Assembly: GCA_039917655.1 (NCBI GenBank)
Contig: JBDSJC010000061.1
Coordinates: forward strand, 1 to 8,311
DNA: 8,311 nucleotides
Reading direction: 5' to 3'
Source of the DNA: PNKC01 sp039917655
Lineage (GTDB): Bacteria > Chloroflexota > Dehalococcoidia > Tepidiformales > Tepidiformaceae
Part shown: piece after piece, positions 5,855 to 8,311 of the stretch
Numbering within the stretch: position 1 is the stretch's first letter
Layout: every line of letters begins with the position of its first letter
Notes under the pieces: model-generated
Seen by the model: only the letters and a program-made list of their open reading frames with translations
The model's database searches: none
What the model was told of the DNA's origin: nothing
Translations under genes and position numbers: made by a program

Positions 5855-6864
5855 GAGGGCACGGAGACCGGTCTTACGGTGACGGGGTCGCCACTCTCCG
5901 AAGAGCGCACGAGCGCCTCCACTACGGCCAGCGCGACCATGCCATCGTGGGCGCTGACAGGCGCCGGGAGATGGTCGCGGACGGCGTCGCGGAAGTGCTC
6001 GAGCTCCACGCGGAGCGGCTCGCGGTTGACGACGGGGTAACGGGTCATCGGGCCTTCGGAAACGCTGGCGATCGCCCCTTCGCGGGCGACAGCGGCGAAG
6101 TTCTCGTAGAACGCGAGAGACTGGGCGGCGTAGTCCACAACGAACATGCCCTTCTCGCAGAGCACGCTCAGGGTGCGCTCTTTCGTTGGTGTCAGCCAGT
6201 TGATTTCGAGCAGGCCGAGCGCCCCGCCGCGGAATCGCAGCATGCCAGCGAAGAGGTCTTCGTTGGCAGTGTTGATGTGTCGGCGGGCCTCGGCGTAGAC
6301 GCGTTCGATCTCGTCGTTGAGGAGGTAGCGCATGATGTCGATGTCGTGTGGGCCGAGGTCGTGGATGACGCCGACGTCGCGGATGCGGTGAGGGAAGGGG
6401 CCGACACGCCGGGCGCGAATCTGGATGACGCGCCCACCCTGGCCGTCGCTGAGGCGCTGCTTCAGTTCCTGGACGGCGGGGTTGAAGCGTTCGATGTGGC
6501 CGACGGTGAGCAGCACGCCCTTCGCTTCGGCAGCCTGGGCGATGCGCTGGGCTGCCTCGACGGTGGCCGCGATCGGCTTTTCGAGCAGCAGGTTCGCCCC
6601 GGCGGCGATCACCTGGAGCGCGACCGCCTCGTGCAGCTGGGTTGGCACGACGACCGAGACCAGCTCAGGCTTCGTCTCGCGGAGCAGCGTTGCGGTGTCG
6701 GGGAAGCCTGGGATGGCCCGCCCGGCGAGCGCCTTCGTGATTCGTTCGGGGTCTGGGTCGGCGATGCCCACGAGCTCGACGCCAGGCAGGTCGCCGAAGA
6801 CACGCGCGTGGTTCGCGCCCATGGACCCGAGGCCGATGACGGCGGCGCGCAATGGTGCACTCAT
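5851..6864 (-). CDS. Gfo/Idh/MocA-family NAD(P)-dependent sugar oxidoreductase, probably nucleotide-sugar 3-dehydrogenase
   Basis: A 337-residue cytoplasmic oxidoreductase. The N-terminal Rossmann domain has A-V-I-G-L-G-S-M-G (8-16) and strand-2 acidic D36; then V-V-V-P-T-Q-L-H (71-78) and the family signature L-L-E-K-P-I-A (93-99) with catalytic K96. V-G-H-I-E-R-F-N-P-A-V (121-131) and V-I-H-D-L-G-P-H-D-I-D-I (166-177) place D169 and H173 at the usual active-site positions. The G-H-x-E-R-F-N-P pattern recurs in UDP-GlcNAc or UDP-GlcNAc-uronate 3-dehydrogenases (GnnA/WbpB/WlbA types, from memory), and the next gene is a UDP-sugar 6-dehydrogenase, so a 3-keto step on the same nucleotide sugar is the best inference. 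The aminotransferase that would normally follow is not adjacent. The ATG at 6864 has no Shine-Dalgarno; a TAACCT -10-like hexamer lies 8 nt before it, so a leaderless or near-leaderless start is possible. It overlaps the following gene by 4 bases. Confidence 0.88.
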   Translation of the reverse strand: MSAPLRAAVIGLGSMGANHARVFGDLPGVELVGIADPDPERITKALAGRAIPGFPDTATLLRETKPELVSVVVPTQLHEAVALQVIAAGANLLLEKPIAATVEAAQRIAQAAEAKGVLLTVGHIERFNPAVQELKQRLSDGQGGRVIQIRARRVGPFPHRIRDVGVIHDLGPHDIDIMRYLLNDEIERVYAEARRHINTANEDLFAGMLRFRGGALGLLEINWLTPTKERTLSVLCEKGMFVVDYAAQSLAFYENFAAVAREGAIASVSEGPMTRYPVVNREPLRVELEHFRDAVRDHLPAPVSAHDGMVALAVVEALVRSSESGDPVTVRPVSVPS

Positions 6865-6872
6865 CGAATTGG

Positions 6873-6878
6873 AGGTTA
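6873..6878 (-). promoter_or_regulatory. -10-like hexamer directly before the oxidoreductase-dehydrogenase operon
   Basis: TAACCT on the minus strand ends 8 nt before the ATG at 6864, and no ribosome-binding site lies between. The -35 position (about 6896-6901, TTCCGC) matches poorly and overlaps the palindrome at 6886-6900. Confidence 0.35.
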
Positions 6879-6885
6879 GCCGCTA

Positions 6886-6900
6886 TCCGCGAAACGCGGA
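6886..6900. repeat. Perfect palindrome between divergent operons (operator candidate)
   Basis: TCCGCG (6886-6891), AAA, CGCGGA (6895-6900) is a perfect inverted repeat in the 94-base gap between the oxidoreductase and pmbA starts. Its centre (6893) lies about 17 bp from the minus-strand -10-like hexamer (6873-6878) and about 19 bp from the plus-strand one (6910-6915), so it covers the -35 positions of both. No T-run follows, so it is not a terminator. A shared regulator site is inferred, not shown. Confidence 0.45.
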
Positions 6901-6909
6901 AGGAATCGC

Positions 6910-6915
6910 TAGACT
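6910..6915 (+). promoter_or_regulatory. Candidate -10 box for pmbA
   Basis: TAGACT (4 of 6 to consensus) lies 43 bases before the pmbA ATG at 6959 and would give a leader of about 37 nt containing its GGAGG. The -35 position overlaps the palindrome at 6886-6900 and has no good match. Confidence 0.3.
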
Positions 6916-6958
6916 GGGCTCCACGCGCGAGCGCCTGTGCCGCGATTGGAGGATGCGA

Positions 6959-8311
6959 ATGAGGGTGGAAATGGGCCTCGCTGAATTGGCCAGCCGGGTA
7001 GTAGAGCTGGCACGGGCGGCCGGAGCAGAGCAGTGCGACGTGTTCGCCGTGTCGGCCGAGGAATCGACTGTGAGCGTACGGCTGGGCGAGGTGGAGAAGC
7101 TCATTGAGGCGGGATCGCGGTCGTTGGGCTTGCGGGTTATCGACGGTGGGCGCACGGCGGTGTGCTCCACGTCCGACCTCGCGGAGCGGGCGCTGACGCA
7201 GTTCGTGCGGGAGACTGTGGAGTTGGCGCGAATTTCCGAGCCGGACGCCGACGCCGGCCTGCCGGACCCGGCACTCTTTGCGCGCCCTTCGGCGGACACG
7301 CTCCAGATCTACGATGAGCGGCTCGAATCGCTGACGACCGACGAGAAGGTGAGGATGGCGCTCGATTGCGAGGATGCGGCCAGGTCGTTCGACCCGCGGA
7401 TCACGAACTCGGACGGCGCGAGTGTGAGCACGCGGATCGGCCAGGTGGCGCTTGCCAACTCGCTCGGCTTTTCGGCGAGCTATCCCTCGACGAGCGTTTC
7501 GCTGGCCGTGGAGGTGATGGCGGACGACGCAGACGGCAAGAAGCGAAACGCATCGTGGTTCAGCACTGACCGCAGCCTGCATCGTCTGCTGGACGGGCGT
7601 GAGATCGGGCGAATCGCCGCTCGCCGGGCGATCGACCAGGTCGGCGCTCGTAAAGTGCCGACGAAGCAGGTGCCGGTGGTCTTCGAACCGATGATGGCGG
7701 CGGCGCTGCTCGGCGACCTCTCGTCCGCGCTCACCGGGTCCGCCCTGTACCGGGGTGCGACCTTTCTGGCGGAGCAGGTCGGCGCAGAGGTTGGTTCGCA
7801 GCTTGTGACAATCACCGATGATGCGACCGAGCCCGGCCGCCGCGGCTCGCGGCCGTTCGACGGCGAAGGAGTGGGTTGTCGGAGGAACCCGTTGTTCGAA
7901 GGCGGCGTCTTCCGGCAGTTCCTGTTCGACAGCTACACGGCGCGAAAGACCGGGAATCGCCCGACTGGCAGCGCCCAGCGCGGCGTGGAATCGCTGCCGT
8001 TCCCGGGCGCGGCGAACCTGGTGATGACGGCCGGCACAACGCCGCCCGCCGACATTATCGCCGACTTGCAGGAGGGGCTTTACGTGACCGCGCTCATCGG
8101 CCACGGCTTCAACACCGCCACCGGCGATTTTTCGCGGGGCGCGGGTGGCTTCTGGATCGAGAACGGTCGGCTGGCCTTCCCGGTGACCGAGATCAACGTC
8201 TCGGGACGGATGGCCGAGATGCTGGCAGGCGTGGACGCCGTCGGCGACGACCTCACCTGGTTTGGCTCGGTGGCCGCGCCGACGGTGCGCATCCGCCAGA
8301 TGATGGTCTCG
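6959..8311 (+). CDS. pmbA: PmbA/TldE metalloprotease-family protein (3' end cut by window edge)
   Basis: The frame stays open for 451 codons to the right edge. In E. coli, PmbA (TldE) pairs with TldD in a heterodimeric cytoplasmic protease that processes microcin B17 and degrades CcdA; TldD supplies the HExxxH zinc site and TldE lacks it. No HExxxH is present here, which favours TldE/PmbA. Visible: an N-terminal domain with V-R-L-G-E-V-E-K-L (40-48), matching the family's substrate-handling start; S-A-L-T-G-S-A-L-Y-R-G-A-T-F-L (256-270); P-F-D-G-E-G-V (299-305); D-S-Y-T-A-R-K-T-G (324-332); and the signature T-G-D-F-S-R-G-A-G-G-F-W-I-E-N-G (388-403), then P-V-T-E-I-N-V-S-G. The last residues (G-S-V-A-A-P-T-V-R-I) align with the end of E. 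coli PmbA, about 450 residues, so few codons should be missing. ATG 6959 is chosen because GGAGG (6948-6952) precedes it at 6 nt; an in-frame ATG at 6953 is too close. No tldD is in view. Confidence 0.93.
   Translation, partial: MRVEMGLAELASRVVELARAAGAEQCDVFAVSAEESTVSVRLGEVEKLIEAGSRSLGLRVIDGGRTAVCSTSDLAERALTQFVRETVELARISEPDADAGLPDPALFARPSADTLQIYDERLESLTTDEKVRMALDCEDAARSFDPRITNSDGASVSTRIGQVALANSLGFSASYPSTSVSLAVEVMADDADGKKRNASWFSTDRSLHRLLDGREIGRIAARRAIDQVGARKVPTKQVPVVFEPMMAAALLGDLSSALTGSALYRGATFLAEQVGAEVGSQLVTITDDATEPGRRGSRPFDGEGVGCRRNPLFEGGVFRQFLFDSYTARKTGNRPTGSAQRGVESLPFPGAANLVMTAGTTPPADIIADLQEGLYVTALIGHGFNTATGDFSRGAGGFWIENGRLAFPVTEINVSGRMAEMLAGVDAVGDDLTWFGSVAAPTVRIRQMMVS

Noticed and set aside
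5072..6879. Two long plus-strand open frames (5072-6040 and 5947-6879) opposite the sugar operon
   Set aside because: Both mirror the codons of the dehydrogenase and oxidoreductase and show no domain or credible start.
6868..6952. Direct repeat ATTGGAGG at 6868-6875 and 6945-6952
   Set aside because: Eight bases only; the second copy is simply the pmbA ribosome-binding site, so coincidence is the simplest reading.
6665..8104. Long open frame on the minus strand (479 codons) antisense to pmbA and into the oxidoreductase
   Set aside because: It lies opposite clear family members in GC-rich DNA, where antisense frames stay open by codon bias. Its translation is Arg/His-rich with no recognisable motif.
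1..8311. Defence island, mobile element, CRISPR array, phage remnant or RNA gene
   Set aside because: No transposase, integrase, nuclease, toxin-antitoxin, regularly spaced repeat or tRNA-like fold was seen. All eight genes belong to known metabolic or housekeeping families.

Overview
This is a GC-rich (roughly two-thirds G+C by eye) stretch of ordinary bacterial chromosome. It is densely packed, with eight protein genes and no gap longer than about 110 bases. I see no tRNA, rRNA, CRISPR array, insertion sequence or phage gene. The style of the proteins (a short GTG-started TatA, a PmbA/TldE, a puromycin-acetyltransferase-like GNAT, nucleotide-sugar enzymes) and start codons preceded by a -10-like hexamer rather than a Shine-Dalgarno would fit a Chloroflexota (Dehalococcoidia-like), actinobacterial or Deinococcota genome. 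I lean weakly to Chloroflexota, but nothing in the window decides it.

Layout. On the minus strand from the left edge: a TatA-type translocase subunit (287 down to the edge, truncated), a class III (CaiB/BaiF) CoA-transferase (361-1662) and a GNAT acetyltransferase (1749-2387). Divergent from these, on the plus strand: an AGT1-type class V aminotransferase (2497-3681) overlapping by 4 bases a SAM-dependent methyltransferase (3678-4541), with a stem-loop plus T-run terminator candidate after it. Converging on that terminator, on the minus strand: a Gfo/Idh/MocA oxidoreductase (5851-6864) followed with a 4-base overlap by a UDP-sugar 6-dehydrogenase (4583-5854). Divergent again, on the plus strand: PmbA/TldE (6959 to the right edge), missing at most a few C-terminal codons.

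How the genes work together. The oxidoreductase and dehydrogenase very probably act on one nucleotide sugar, in the manner of WbpB/WbpA-type pairs (inference from family and overlap). The aminotransferase and methyltransferase are translationally coupled, but no shared substrate can be read. TatA (Tat export), the CoA-transferase, the acetyltransferase and PmbA look like independent units.

I did not find a previously undescribed system. The points most worth a second look are the likely leaderless start of the aminotransferase (and possibly two other genes), a perfect palindrome placed between the two divergent promoters at 6865-6958, non-canonical active-site residues in the UDP-sugar dehydrogenase, and a TatA with an unusual hinge and a hydrophobic Ala/Val/Pro-rich tail.
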